A stretch of 64,000 nt of DNA from Edolisoma coerulescens. Its lineage: Eukaryota; Chordata; Aves; Passeriformes; Campephagidae. The position numbers and the translations under genes were made by a program. The stretch lies in contig VWZW01001209.1 of NCBI GenBank assembly GCA_013397115.1, forward strand, positions 186,001 to 250,000, read 5' to 3'. The notes under the pieces are model-generated. The model did no database searches. It saw only the letters and a program-made list of their open reading frames with translations, and had not been told where the DNA came from. Shown here in pieces: positions 34,791 to 46,862 of this stretch. The first letter of the stretch is position 1. Each line of letters begins with the position of its first letter.

Positions 34791-35592
34791 AGAGCAGTGG
34801 ATCTGTGGGAATGCTGTGAAGTTCAACAAGGCCAAAGGCAAGGTCCTGCATGTAGATCAGGACAATCCCAAGCACAAACAAGATCTGGGCAGAGAATAGA
34901 CTCAGGGCAGCCCTGAGGAGAAGGACTTGAGACACTTTCTGTATGAGAAGCTCAGCATGACCCAGCAATATGCACTTGCAGTCCAGGAAGCCAAATGCAT
35001 CCTGGGCTGTGTCGAATGCAGCGTGGCCAGCAGAGCAAGGGAGGTGGCTCTCCCCTTCTGCTTCACTCTCATGAGCACCTGGAGTGCTGCATCCAGCTCT
35101 GGGATGCCATCATAAGAAGGATGTGGACTTCCTGAAGCAAGTCCAGTGGAGGGCCACAAAGATAATTAGGAGGATGGAGCACCTCTCCTGTGAAGACAGG
35201 CTAAGAGTCTTGGGGTTGTTGAGATGAGAAGAGAAGGCTCCAGTGAGACCTCACTGCAGCCTTCCAGTAGGTAAGGGGGGCCAAGAAGAGAGCTGGAGAG
35301 GGATTTTTTTCAAGGGCATGTAATGACAGGACAAGGAGTGATGACTTCAAACTAAAAGAGGGTAGCTTTAGATTAGATATTAAGAAGAAATTCTTCACTG
35401 TGAGGTTGGTGAGTCATTGGAACAGGCTGGCCAGAGAAGTTGTGGATGCCCCATCCCTGGAAGTGTTTAAGGCCAGGTTGGGAGGGGACCTGAGCAACCT
35501 GGTCTATTGGGAGGTTTCCCTGCCCGTGGTAGAAGGGTTGGAATTAGACAATCTTTAAGGGTCCATTCCAATCTAAAGCTTTCTGTGATTCT
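34791..35592 (+). mobile_element. CR1 LINE, ~0.8 kb 3' fragment
   Basis: This is collinear with the CR1 3' end. Landmarks are AAGTTCAACAAGGCCAAAGG, CCTGAGGAGAAGGACTTG, GGGCTGTGTCGAATGCAGC, a TGAAGCAAGTCCAGTGGAG block, GAGCACCTCTCCTGTGAAG, GAAGAAATTCTTCACTGTG, GAAGTTGTGGATGCCCCATCC and GGGAGGTTTCCCTGCCCG. The end is TCTGTGATTCT. It is less diverged than the copies at 2229 and 11350, so younger. ORFs inside it belong to the repeat. Confidence 0.93.
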
Positions 35593-38368
35593 TTTCTCTC
35601 ACTCTCCCATGTTTAAGGGGGCATATTAGGTTGAATATCTGCTGTTTTCCTCAATGATAATATTGTTTTGTTATGGGCAAAATGAAACATAGCCTATATG
35701 AAAAGCTATGAATTTATTACAAGTCCAATTAAGTCTACAGTCAGATAATCAAAATTCTTAATTAATATGAAAAGACTTTTAATAAAGTAGTTTAAATTAC
35801 TGCCCAAACCATCCCAGAATCTACCCTTTTCTTAGGGTGTTATATTCAACCTGCCAGGATGCATCTGGGTCCTAAGCTTGACAATTTCTTGAAGAAAAGA
35901 AAAAAAAGGTAAAAAGATCTGGTGCTAATGTAAGTTGTCAGCATCTCAGAGTCTTCATCAGAAGGAACATGATGCTTGTTGTGAGGGTTTCTTTTTTCTC
36001 AGGAGGTGCATGGTGTCTATAGTGATCCTTTTTTCTTCCTTTCTCTTGGGGTTCACTTCTGTTTATTTTCTTGTTTTTAAGGCAGTCTGCTCACATGTTC
36101 TTTCTTTTTATTGGATCCCAATTAGACAGTGCTTGTGTTCTCATTATTTCTACCATCTCTACCTCTTTTCTTTTCCAACTCCCAAGTTTGCACTCCTGCC
36201 TGTTGATGGATAAGTCTGATTTGTGCTACTAGTCTGAGAGATCTGCTACCATCTTGAGCCTGTGCTCTTCTGCACTGCATTTTATGCTGGTCATACAGAG
36301 TTTGCTTTGTACAGAATAACTACTTGTAATTAGTATAAACTGAATCTGAACTGCAAAAATCTTAGATAATGGTTAACTGACCGCTAGACAGTTGCTGCCA
36401 CAACTGAAACAAGACAACATAAGCTCAGCCCAAGAAAATCCTAGGTAAATTCAGAGACCTGTATTGTCAGCTAGTACAAAAGCAAGAGGAAGGACACTGA
36501 ATTTTGACTTCTAACAAAAAAGAAATCATTGTTTAAAAAGAATAAGATATTTTATTCAGCAGTTGTCTGAAATTGTAAGCCAAAATTAATACCTCTACAG
36601 TGATAGCACAACCTAATGAAAGGCAGCCATATGCAAAAATGAAATAAATACTGCTTCTTTGCATCATCATTTTACAGGAACATCTGCTTAGATTGTGTTT
36701 CCCCTGAGGAACAAAACTATGTGAGCAAAAGCCTCTTTGTGATAGAGCGAATTAGAAGATGGAAAAAAAACCCCAGTACTTTCCCCTTATAAAACCAGAA
36801 TTTAGCCATTCTGAGATGCCAGGAAAATGGCTCATGAAACCAGAAGACCTTGAAAAGGGTACTAAGGACTTGAATAGCTGCTGTGTGTTTGGTATACTGG
36901 CAGCAAAATGCCGTTTCCACCAGAACTTCTGCCATAGATCACCACGTTTCTTAAGAAATATGGGCCACTTGAAGCCACATTAAAGCAGGTTTGAATTCCA
37001 GTGGAGAACTTTAAGTAGAGAACAAATGAAACAACAATAAATTATTATTACCTTATGTGAAAGGGCAGCAAGTATTGGTGAAGGGAACGACTTTCTTCTC
37101 TGCTGTAATGACCACAAATCAATTTCCTGGCACTACTCAATGAAGAATCATAATTACACTCTTCAGAAATGATTGTCCTGGTCCGCAACCAATTACCACC
37201 CTCGTTCCAAGTGAGATTTATATTCTTTACTGGCGACTCTTTCTATACCTCACAACAATGAGGCAGGAAGTTCTGGAAGTCCTGTAGGGTACCAGATCCA
37301 CCTCTACAACAGACCCATATCTTCCTTTGATGACACAAAGTTACCCAGAAATTACAAGTAGCCTTAAAATAAAAATGCTGTGTTAAAGGAACTCATCTTC
37401 ACATCCTCAGAAATCCATTAAGGGAATCAATCGAAGTTTACCTGCTGAAGCAGTGAATCTCACTAAATCATCCTCACTGTTTGTTTCTCATTCCCTCCAG
37501 AGCTATTAGTGGCAAAATGAAGGTCTGATTTCAATGCCACTTTAGCTGCACTCGCATTCTTGATCTGAAACCTATATGGAGTCTATAGAAAAACAAAGGC
37601 AATCGGAACACTGGGATTAGATTTTATGTTTATATTACTATACAGAAGGAGGTTTGGTTTCAACTTCAAGAAAACAGCTACCTTATTAAGGATGACATTT
37701 CCATATATCGGCTGAAATGGGTTTGAATGTCTGGGATATTAAATCAGCCCTTTCCTAGCAGAAACCCACAGAAGACAGGCTGGAAAAATAATTTCTGACT
37801 GATATTTCTGTAGTGATACTGCCGTGGGACTGCAAAAGCGGTAAGCAAAAGGGGTCAAATACCTCCAGGTTTCAGTTGCTGCTGCTGTCTAGGAAAAAAG
37901 GTAAAAAACTCCAAGGTGGGGGAGCAGAGGAGAAACAGCAGCAGATGGAAGGAAGATGATGTTACCGCACTTATTTTGGGTCAGTTTATCTGGTCATTTT
38001 TTGATTTAGGTCAGAGACTCTGTAAGCAGGATACATGCAACTTGAATGTGAAAAGGAATTTTTAATTGATTATCACACACAAAAAGTATTTAGACTTTGA
38101 AGAACTGTTAGACTAAGCATCCATGTGCTCAGCACCTCCATACAGCACACAGAAAGTTTGCTGGCTAGACAGGAGTGAAAAGTTGGCCCTTGTGGCTTCT
38201 GAGGACAAGGTCTCAGTCCTGTTGGGTTGCCCTTGTCCTCCAGTCCTGTTGACACTGGTAACTTTAACAAGTTGACCCAAAAGTCCCTAAGCAACCACAA
38301 GCAGAGCCTCTCATTTTTTCCACTATCATTGTATCTTCTCAAGTTGGTATTTCTCCTCTAGCCTTTAC
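35593..38368. other. Unique AT-rich stretch, no gene seen
   Basis: A plus-strand 74-codon ORF at 36759-36983 (MEKKPQYFPLIKPEF...) has protein-like composition but is matched by an open antisense frame and has no recognised domain. Another 89-codon minus ORF lies at 38073-38342. Confidence 0.4.
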
Positions 38369-38421
38369 CTGGGATCCTGGGCTGGCAAACAGGAAAGCTT
38401 GCAGTAGGACTTAGAGAGACA
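38369..38421 (-). other. Possible 53-base internal exon (minus strand)
   Basis: The acceptor CACCTTCATCTCTCCTTAG (minus strand) and donor ATCCCAG|GTAAAG are both good. Two frames are open: CLSKSYCKLSCLPAQD, or VSLSPTASFPVCQPRIP. The first is cysteine-rich. No product is recognised. Confidence 0.14.
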
Positions 38422-40464
38422 CTAAGGAGAGATGAAGGTGTAGGAACAGAATGAATATTGGGCCTCAAATATGTCTTGTCAGGTCTATGTGGATTCAGTG
38501 AGAATTTGGAAACATCATGCTCAAAAGCAAATTAAAACCAAAAAAAGTAGATAAAAAAGTTAATCAACTGGTTCTGCCAAGAAGTCGCATTAAGTGCTTC
38601 ACATTACGCTGAGAAATTTAGTAGGTTGCAACCAAGCTATACTCAATAGGATTTATTTTAGCTGTAGCATTTCACAAGCATTACAAGCTTACATATTTTG
38701 CATATCTTCTTGATTAAAGATATAAATGAAAATGTTCATTACAATAACCTCAGGTTAGCATATATACACTTTAAATACAACAGTTTTAAAACGTTTGGTA
38801 CAGCAGACAGGAAGTATTCTTGTTAATTTATTTAGAAAATTCTAAGTGCCCTGATTGTGGCTTGGGTGTTTGTTGCCTGTCAGCAAGCCTGATCATCTAT
38901 GTATTGCGAATAGCTTGACTGATGTGTCTGTTCTTCTCAGACTCAAGTAGATGGATGTTTGAGAGAGTCATGTTCTCTCTTTTTTTTCTTTTCCTGTTCA
39001 AAATTATTTGCAAGAAATGCCTTAAGAGATTTCATTTTATTTGTAAGATATTTATCTGTACAGTTATGCTTCCAGGTTGTTGTAGGATGGGGATGCCTCA
39101 GATTTGGATAGCTTTAGGTAGCTGTTTGCTGTTATCTGAAGCTCTATGCTATATAACACACATCCTAAATAACAGAAGGATTTTGAAGGATGGGTAATCG
39201 AGAGATTCATGCAAGGTTCTAATTTCTTATGAAAAGGGAGAAGTGAGAGGATTTTTTATGTTCTGTGAAACTATTTCTCCTCCTAAGAGTCAAAATTACT
39301 ATTTAAGTTTTTTTATTATCTTTCACATGAGAAAGACATTATCATTTATCGTGGACATGCATATCCGACACCAGAAAACACCTAAACTTACTGATTGAAA
39401 GACCATGACATCCATGAAGCTGTAGCCTTGCTAAGCAGAATTTACATTTAATTTTATGTTGCCAAATTCCATGAAGCCCCCGTACCTGTACGGAAATTGA
39501 GTCCCTTTTTCAGAGCCATAAGTAGCTTTTTCTGTGTCTTATTTATTTGTGCACTACCTTAAAACTTTGAAATCAATAGCTTCCATTTTGGCATACTGCT
39601 GTGCTCACTAGTGTCTGTCTTTCACTATCATCTCATTTACCAAAAAAGGAGAGAGTATCACTTCCCTCCAGTTCTCCCAAATAGCATTTTGAAATAGGAA
39701 AAGAATAAGTAGTTCATAAGAAAATTGTTTTCATTCCGGTAGAATCATACGTACATTGCCCAAAAATACTGTGGTCATTGCAATGACTTTAATCAGAGAA
39801 AGATGCTCTCTAAAAATACCTTTGAACAGTACTTCATTCTTTATTTGCTGAACAAAACAAAATTGTTTCTAACCAAACCCCAGACTCAAAGAATTAAGTC
39901 CATATTATTTCTGTTTATAAATCATTAGTCATAATGATTTTCAGCCAGTAAATCTCCTGATGTTAAGGGGCAGAAACTTGTACACGTTAGTCTGCTCCAG
40001 ATACCACTGCTCTCTATTAGCTCAACAGCTTCTGACTACTGAATACACAATTTTATTGCAAAATTTGAAGTGCTTTGTATTGAAAAATGAATAAGGATCA
40101 CGAATATGTAATTTTTCTGATTATGTTGAAATTCTGTGTCAGAATTAGTATCTGTTCTTTTCTCAGTATCTTTCCCTCTCTTCGCACATTGTGAAATAAA
40201 ACTGTGCTTTCTTAGTATTCTTTAAAATTACAGACATATTGATGGCGTGGTTATAAAATTTAAGCTTACGCTACTTTCCAGATAAATCCAAGATTTTTGA
40301 TCAGTGATAATTCAGAGATATCACAAATTTATAATTATGTGGTAACATTTCCAGAAAATTTATGAACCCATTGTCATTTCTACACAGTTTCTATCTGGAC
40401 ATTGCACAATAGTTTGCTATTTTCCTTGAAGCATTATGGTGCTTGCTTTTGGTCTTGCTTGCAG
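38422..40464. other. Unique AT-rich stretch, no gene seen
   Basis: It includes a perfect inverted repeat CCGTAC-CT-GTACGG at 39480-39493. A 91-codon plus ORF (38922-39197) has no recognised domain. Confidence 0.4.
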
Positions 40465-40513
40465 TGAGCTTTATCATTCTCTCTAGGGCAGCACTAAGAA
40501 AGGTTTGGTCCTG
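40465..40513 (+). other. Possible 49-base internal exon with alternative acceptors
   Basis: There are two strong acceptors in tandem, TTTTGGTCTTGCTTGCAG (to 40464) and TTATCATTCTCTCTAG (to 40486). They share a consensus donor GTCCTG|GTAAGT at 40513/40514. With the first acceptor one frame reads SFIILSRAALRKVWS. With the second the 27-base exon reads GSTKKGLVL in phase 0-0. Signal quality is among the best on this strand, but nothing ties it to a known protein. Confidence 0.18.
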
Positions 40514-41196
40514 GTAAGTTGAACAAGCTATTAAACTCACAACCAATTCCCATATCACCTGCTAAAATTGTACTTTCCATCTGCTCTACTTCCCGCTGCT
40601 GCTGTTTCCTCTCTTGTTGGACAAGACAGGTATTCTTAGCTGAGAAGGCAGTGCAGTTTGAGAAATTCAGAACCCTGAAGGATGGGAAGAGGAGATTCCT
40701 CCCTACCAGCTCCTCACCACAGCCCTTACCACTTTTTTTCAGTATCACCATTATCACCCACATTTAGTAATAACTGGTACCCAGATAAGAGTGTTTCGGG
40801 CTTTCTGTTGCTGATTTGCATAACAAATAAAAGCACACACAAAACTTGTAGGGAACCTTTTTGGACTGTGAGCCGTTTGCATTACTGTACTCATTCCATA
40901 CAGTAAAACTCAAATAATATTCATTATTTTTAATTCTAGAAATCTGAAAAACACTATTAAATCTCAGTTTAGGAGGACAGTAAATAGACAACTGTTCTTT
41001 CACATGGATGGTAGGTAATGTGGCTCCTACCCAGAGGCTGTGTCCAAGGCAGGGAGTACTACCAGGGAACAGTCTGGGGCTTAGAATGTCTGTATTCAAA
41101 TATCTGTGGCCAATATGTTTCAGGATGTTTACTTTTATTGTAAGTATGATATTACTTATCTTTTCTACATCCACTGCAGCCCTTAGATAATCAATA
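40514..41196. other. Unique stretch with open frames on both strands
   Basis: A 136-codon minus ORF (40764-41174) overlaps shorter plus ORFs. Its content is not recognised and no splice signals frame it. Confidence 0.35.
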
Positions 41197-41452
41197 TAGA
41201 ATCATAGACTGGCTTAGTTTGGAAGGAACCTTAAAGATCACCTTGTTCCAACACCCCTGCCATGGACAGGAACACCTTGCACTAGATCAGGTTGCTCCAG
41301 GCCCCATCCAACCTGGCCTTAAACACTTTCAGGAATGGGGCATCCACAGCTTCTCTGGGCCACCTGTTCCAGTGTCTCATCACCCTCACAGTAAAGAATT
41401 TCTTCCTAATATTTAATCTCAACCTACTCTCTTCCAGTTTGAAGCCATTTTT
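41197..41452 (-). mobile_element. CR1 LINE tail, minus strand
   Basis: This begins with the complement of the CR1 tail (TAGAATCATAGACTGG) and continues with GGAACCTTAAAGATCACC, AGATCAGGTTGCTCC, CCATCCAACCTGGCC and AAGAATTTCTTCCTAATA. It is a 3' UTR-only fragment, fairly well preserved. Confidence 0.93.
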
Positions 41453-43225
41453 ATCATTTTATGTATAATAAGTGTAAAGGTGCTTAGAATCACTTAAGTA
41501 GACTTCATTACATGCTATTATATTCTGTTAGTACTATGTAGTCAGGTTTTATTGCTACAATAATTTCTTCATCTCTGATTCCAAGTGTGGTAGATGAAAA
41601 TAGCATGTTTCTCGTATAAATCACCTCTGTCACTCATGAGGTCTCTTGAATCTGTGTACTTAAATAGTTCAAATAGGGAAAAACAGTAATGTTTTGACAT
41701 TTTAGTTTTTTGAATATGCTTTCATATTAACTAGTAGCAGAAAGTGTCCTGTGTTAGGCAATATAACAAAGAATTTTTTTCCTTTAGCGGAATGCCATGT
41801 ATTATCAAACTGAGTCCTCTCTGTTTCTAATAGTTTTCCCATGTGTTTATTTAAAGGGCCTTACTGAATCACAGCTCGAATATTTTGATCCCAATTTATT
41901 TTGGGCCTTTTATTAGATTTGGGTGAGCTGTCAAATTGTATAATTTTTATTTATTTCTATGCTGCTCCATTGGTATTTATGTAGAAGAGAATTATAATAT
42001 TTTTAATTGTTTAGATGACATTTTCTAGAATATTCATCACAATTCAGTTAATAGAGAATAGAGATCTTATGATATTTTGCTAATGAAAACATGGAATAAA
42101 TTGCTCAGAACCAAAACTTTGACATTTATTTTTATTCTTTGTTTATAACCTGTAATTTACCATTCAGATGTCTTCATATATTATGGAATATTTGCATTAA
42201 AATCCATATTCAAGTTACATTTTACACAAATACAACTTAAGACATAACATTTAAACTCTGTACACTTTAGGAAGGGTTTACTTGTTCTCCATGTAAACAG
42301 TGTTATACAACAGGCTCAGGACTTAATGTCCCAGACTTTGATGTTTTATAATGGAGACTTTTTTTTCAAAATGCTATGGGATCCAGTAATTTTCCAGTAA
42401 ATCCTTAAAAATCTTTTACTCAAAACAGAAGTTTTACTTTTTTTTTATATACAATTAAGTGTTCCTCTGTATTAAAGTTTCTAATCACATTTAGTCCTTG
42501 TTGACCACTACAATATTGCTCCAATTCCATAACATATTTGGAAGGGTTATCTCCTAGTTTGGAAACAGTGTAGACACATGTTTTGGAGACTGCTCCCTTG
42601 ACAGCTTATATATACATTTTGCACATAGTTTTAGCAGAGCCTTGGATAAAAATGGAGAAAACCTTCAGAAAATACACAAACAATTACCCATCTGTGTCAA
42701 AACTTGTGGGGATCCTTGAAAAACTGCTACATCTAAATGATTTTTCAAGCTTAATAAAATTAAAATAAATTGGAAATGGGAGAGAAATTAAAAGACAAGA
42801 AATTCAACACATATTTAGACAGAACAACATAGACACTGTAATTCTCTGTCTTACTTAAAGGAATGAGTTGTCCCAGCCGTATCCTATCTTGTGAATTGTG
42901 TTCGAAGGTCACCAGTCTTTTTCAGTTTATTTGAAATCTTTTTTACTAGGGTGCCTTTTCCCTTTGTTTCACATACAAGTATTCTGTTTGTTAGGAAAAA
43001 CATGAATTAGTATAAGACAGAATATTCATGAGGGCTAATCTCTTTCCCAGCTTCTTTCGGCAAAAAGAGAGTAAAGATGAGACAAAAAGACAGACAGGTA
43101 GATTCTCCTTTGGAGAATGACTCAAAAGAGGAGTTTAATTTAGATCTGTATTTAAAAATAGCCATTGTGAATAAGCCTTCTTTGTCCGCCCCTACTAATT
43201 CTGAGATAACATTGACAAAATTTGA
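41453..43225. other. Unique AT-rich stretch, no gene seen
   Basis: No repeat family or coding-like frame of note. Confidence 0.45.
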
Positions 43226-43283
43226 GGTCCCTTTAGATGAACTTTAAAGACTCCTTCCAACCCAAACCATTCAATGGTTCTAT
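43226..43283 (+). mobile_element. Very short CR1 tail
   Basis: GAGGTCCCTTTAGATGAAC, ACTCCTTCCAACCCAAACC and ATTCAATGGTTCTAT match the last ~60 bases of CR1. Extreme 5' truncation. Confidence 0.6.
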
Positions 43284-44274
43284 TAAAAAATTAAAACATC
43301 CAATCCCAAAGAAAGGAACCAAATACCAGCCCAAAAGAGGCATATTGAACTATGTACTTAATAGCAATGTTAGCATGGATGTAGGAAACAAATATACAAA
43401 GAAATAATTTCTCATAAAATGAGAAATTAGATTTTACTGTGATTCCCTCTTTAGACAAACCAGGCCTGATCATCCTTTGCTGGATTCATCAGCTCTGAAA
43501 CTTCAGTCAAACTGGTATGCTGTATAAGCCAAAGATTTATAAGTTTTTTGTTAACCCCATGAACTAATGGAGCTAAATCCCTACCTCACTCTTTGTTCAG
43601 TTTACAGCAGTATATCTGCTTATTGCTATGTGACATAGACTGTTTTAATAGTGACAATAATTAATCCAATATGTTTAGAAAATAATTGGATTTCCCCATT
43701 AACATGAAAAACTAAGAAATATTTTCTCAATAGTAAAAGTTTTACAAAGAGATAAATTTATGAAAATCAACAAATAAATCTGCAAAAAGAAAGAACTGTG
43801 GATTAGCCAACAGTTTGTAGTTCAGTAATGATGATGATTTCTTTTATTATAATATCCTTAGCTCTTGACAGGATTACAAGTCTTCATTTTCCTTTCTTTT
43901 AATTTCCCACGAGAATGAAACATGGCTAATTTTCCCATTGGCAGTCATGTTACATTGTAAAAGTGCTAACTGATGATTGTAGGATAAAAATAAGTCTTCT
44001 ATCATTTACCTTTACTTTTCACTGACTTTCATCTGCTTTCTTTGACATTTATACAACTCAAACTCGTGCTTCACGAAGTCACTTCTCCATACCAGTAATC
44101 TAGTTAGTAGAAGCATAGCTGGACAGATAATGCTCGTTAGATACCAAAGTTGACTATCCTCCATTCCTTTTGTTGATTTTTGAGGATATGTATTTGACTC
44201 TTCCCAATGTCTTTAGGATGACTCCTGTTCAAGCTTGCGACATTGCCCATTGTTTTACTGGGAGAACTAAGTAC
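43284..44274. other. Unique AT-rich stretch, no gene seen
   Basis: Nothing recognised. Confidence 0.45.
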
Positions 44275-44319
44275 CTGTAAGGAAGCACCTTTGCTCAGCA
44301 ATTGGACTAATGGAACCCC
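44275..44319 (-). other. Possible 45-base in-phase exon (minus strand)
   Basis: On the minus strand the acceptor TTTTTCTTATTTCAG and donor CTTACAG|GTACTT enclose 45 bases. They read as 15 codons in phase 0-0, GVPLVQLLSKGASLQ. A length divisible by three and an in-phase open frame are what cassette exons show. The donor is somewhat weak after GTAC. No family is recognised. Confidence 0.17.
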
Positions 44320-45272
44320 CTGAAATAAGAAAAATTATTATTTGTAGTGGATTTCTCTTAATTGTCTACTTCAGGTTTCCTGTGGTCCCTTCTGATACAC
44401 TCAGCACCAGTCACTACCATGGGGTTGGGACATAAGGGTGCAATGGATATTTATTTTAACCTGATACTCTTGTTGCAGAGAAAATGCAGCCCACATCTAT
44501 CATGGCTCTGATCCTGATGCACCAGGATGAGGTTATAACTTTGTTAAGGAGGTTATCACAAAGAGGTGTTTCAGCAGAGAGTTAGTTTCAAAGGGGTGTT
44601 TGCTGGAAGCCATGACAGGCAATAATCAGCTAGCAGAAGGGAACATAAAGTTATAAGCAGGAACTAAGTCTTGCAACAGGGTGGTGCAGTCAATAGAGCT
44701 TTACGGAGTTCTTGCAAAACACAACAGGGACAAAGCATCAGGACACAGACAAAAGACAAAAAAGAAAAAAGGTCCAGTACTTAATAAAACAGTTGGCCAA
44801 ACCCAGTGTAGACAGATATGTCATCAGGGAATAAAATATTAAAAATAATCTCTGTATATTTTCCTCTTTTTTGTGAAGAATTCATAATACATTTTTTAAA
44901 AGCTATTTTACACAATGTTTCAAAGAGAGGCTGTGCTCAGGTCAGCCTTATTTCTCTTGCATGCAATCATTTGATAATCATCTGCTACAAGTGCTTCACA
45001 GCATATGGTATTCCCAAAAATGTTTTTTCAGATCCTATAAAGAAAGCCACTTGCTGTTCTCGAAATGCCATTCCAGACAAAGCAACTCCAACTCAGCAGT
45101 TCATAAGGCATCAAAGACTGATTATTTGCAAAAAACCACTAGGAGTTAGTATTTATTTCTTTGCCTGCAATCCTTGTGAAAGTTGGACTAGTATTATCCC
45201 AGTTTGCAAAAGGACTGCACTGAGGTGATTTTGAAGGCTATGTATCTTCCCTTACTAGGAATGTCAATGGAT

Positions 45273-45334
45273 CTGGTACTGGTACTAGTAACTTTATTGT
45301 ACCAATCAGACTGGTACTGGGACTAGTCACTTAA
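45273..45334 (+). repeat. Two imperfect 24-base copies rich in GGTACT
   Basis: Copies at 45273-45296 and 45311-45334 both start CTGGTACTGG and continue NACTAGTNACTT. GTACCA...TGGTAC between them can also pair as a short hairpin. This could be a relic of a DNA-transposon end, since some hAT families have GGTAT/GATAC-rich termini, but that is a guess. Confidence 0.75.
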
Positions 45335-45954
45335 ATGCTTTAATTCCGGTTCTGATACCTCTGGGATTCTTCAGTAATCAAATATGTTTTTGACTGGAAG
45401 GACAGTGGGTATCCATTCTAATTTTGTATTTCAAATGTGAGATGTTCATTTTTCGGTGTGCAGAAGATTGCACAGATTCCTTCTGTATTTAGAGAAAGGA
45501 CTATAACATCTGTTTGTGTTGTGAAGTCCAACAACCAAAGTGACTACTAAATGCTGAGCTAAGCCCTACATTTTCCACAAGTCATTCATTTCCAGTAAGC
45601 ATCCTCATCTTTGTGGCACCTATTTTTTCAGGAAAGGGGATCTTCCCACTGACTTTCTTCAGAAATCTAGGTTTTGACAATGTGAGAGGCAGTTTGAAAG
45701 CTTAAACAGATTTTTCCTTGTTTATCTTATGTTTAAATAAACTTGGATTTAAAACCACAACCCAGTCAGATCATTACCCTCCAGTGAGTCGTATTCCCAC
45801 GGAAGCAGCTATTTTTATATGAGTCAGACACACAAACTACTGTTTTGTTTAATGTATGCTATTTTTCAAATGATGTTTCACATTAAAAAATTCTGCCAAC
45901 TTGACAAACATAGAGGAGGGGAGGTGTGGGATATTCAGAAGCCACCTAGAGCAT

Positions 45955-46020
45955 CAGGATGCCAAGTTTCCATTAATTTTAATGAGAATTGGCACCCTCA
46001 TCCTTCAGGCATGTTTGAAC
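45955..46020 (+). repeat. Possible ancient dispersed-repeat fragment
   Basis: TTTCCATTAATTTTAATGAG, AATTGGCACCC and CTTCAGGCATGTTTGAAC resemble, in order, an old amniote repeat motif (CCATTGACTTCAATGGGAGTT, then GGCACC, then a TTTGAAAA block). The match is loose. Confidence 0.3.
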
Positions 46021-46838
46021 ACTTTGTCTTTACAACACACACTGCAGACATCTTGTGGTTATTTTTCTTAAATCAGAAAAATTTTATTATTTATCACTTT
46101 ACAGATGTCACTTAGAAAGCAAAGAATATCTTTGTTCAGACTGCAAAGATAAAATTGCTACGAGAAACATATTTATTGGAAATAATTGTGATCATAAGCT
46201 TTTGAAAAAATATGGATGTTTCCTAGACACACTTTCCTTGCTTTGGAAGTGTCTTTAGTCTTAGAGCAGAAGACAACAGATTTGTAAAAGCATTCCAGGC
46301 TACCACCACTGTTGTCTAATCCACATGTTTCCACATGGCCTATGAGCACTGTACTCTTCATAACAGAAGAGTTCGATTTAGAACAGGATCCACTGCTATC
46401 CCAGATCCCAAACTTGTATCTCATCTTTTCTTTTTCAGTATTTGACTTCTTTCACTCATAAAAAATTGTTCTCTGAGCAAGCTTAACTGATTGAAGTTAA
46501 TATTATTGAACTAAAAAATTTTGGTTGTGATAAATCAAGTCTTTCTAGAGCTATAAAAATGTCACAGCAATTCCTGTCACTTTGACGAAGTTTCTTAGCA
46601 TCTCCTGCATGGCTCTTAAATAAAGGAGAAAGCATATTAGGGGCAGTAAAACCTTGCTCAGCCGACATAGAGACATGGAGATGCCCATGATAAACATGCA
46701 TTGCAATGGGCTTGCTCCTTCCTTTTATCTTTTACAGAGGAGTATGAGCCCTCTGGATGGAAAATGAAGTGTGAAATGGGCCTTCTACCAACCAAAATTA
46801 ACCTTTACTCATGCCTGGATTTAAGGGCAGCTGCTCTG

Positions 46839-46862
46839 GTTTCGCTCTGTTTTAGGTAAGTG
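46839..46862 (+). promoter_or_regulatory. Candidate recursive splice site (acceptor abutting donor)
   Basis: The pyrimidine-rich tract CTGGTTTCGCTCTGTTTTAG ends at 46855 and is followed at once by GTAAGTG from 46856. The two consensus sites share the same junction, leaving a zero-length exon. This is the arrangement of recursive splice sites, which remove long introns in steps. In vertebrates they are known mainly in very long introns of neuronal genes. It would imply a plus-strand host intron spanning this point. I see no obvious downstream donor for an accompanying RS-exon within ~100 bases. Confidence 0.3.

Larger units (their letters stand above)
44320..46838. other. Unique stretch, no confirmed gene
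   Basis: It includes a 136-codon plus ORF (44818-45228) of no recognised family, the GTACTGG-type duplicate at 45273-45334, and an old-repeat-like piece near 45955. Confidence 0.4.

Noticed and set aside
34902..35159. ORFs on both strands
   Set aside because: Inside a CR1 fragment.
37869..37895. 26-base minus-strand segment between TTTTTTCCTAG and GGAG|GTATTT
   Set aside because: Acceptor is strong but the donor is weak and the enclosed sequence is a simple CAG-rich stretch.
40764..41174. 136-codon minus-strand ORF
   Set aside because: No domain, overlaps open frames on the other strand, no splice signals.
44818..45228. 136-codon plus-strand ORF
   Set aside because: Composition is unremarkable, no family recognised, second frame also open at 44961-45149.
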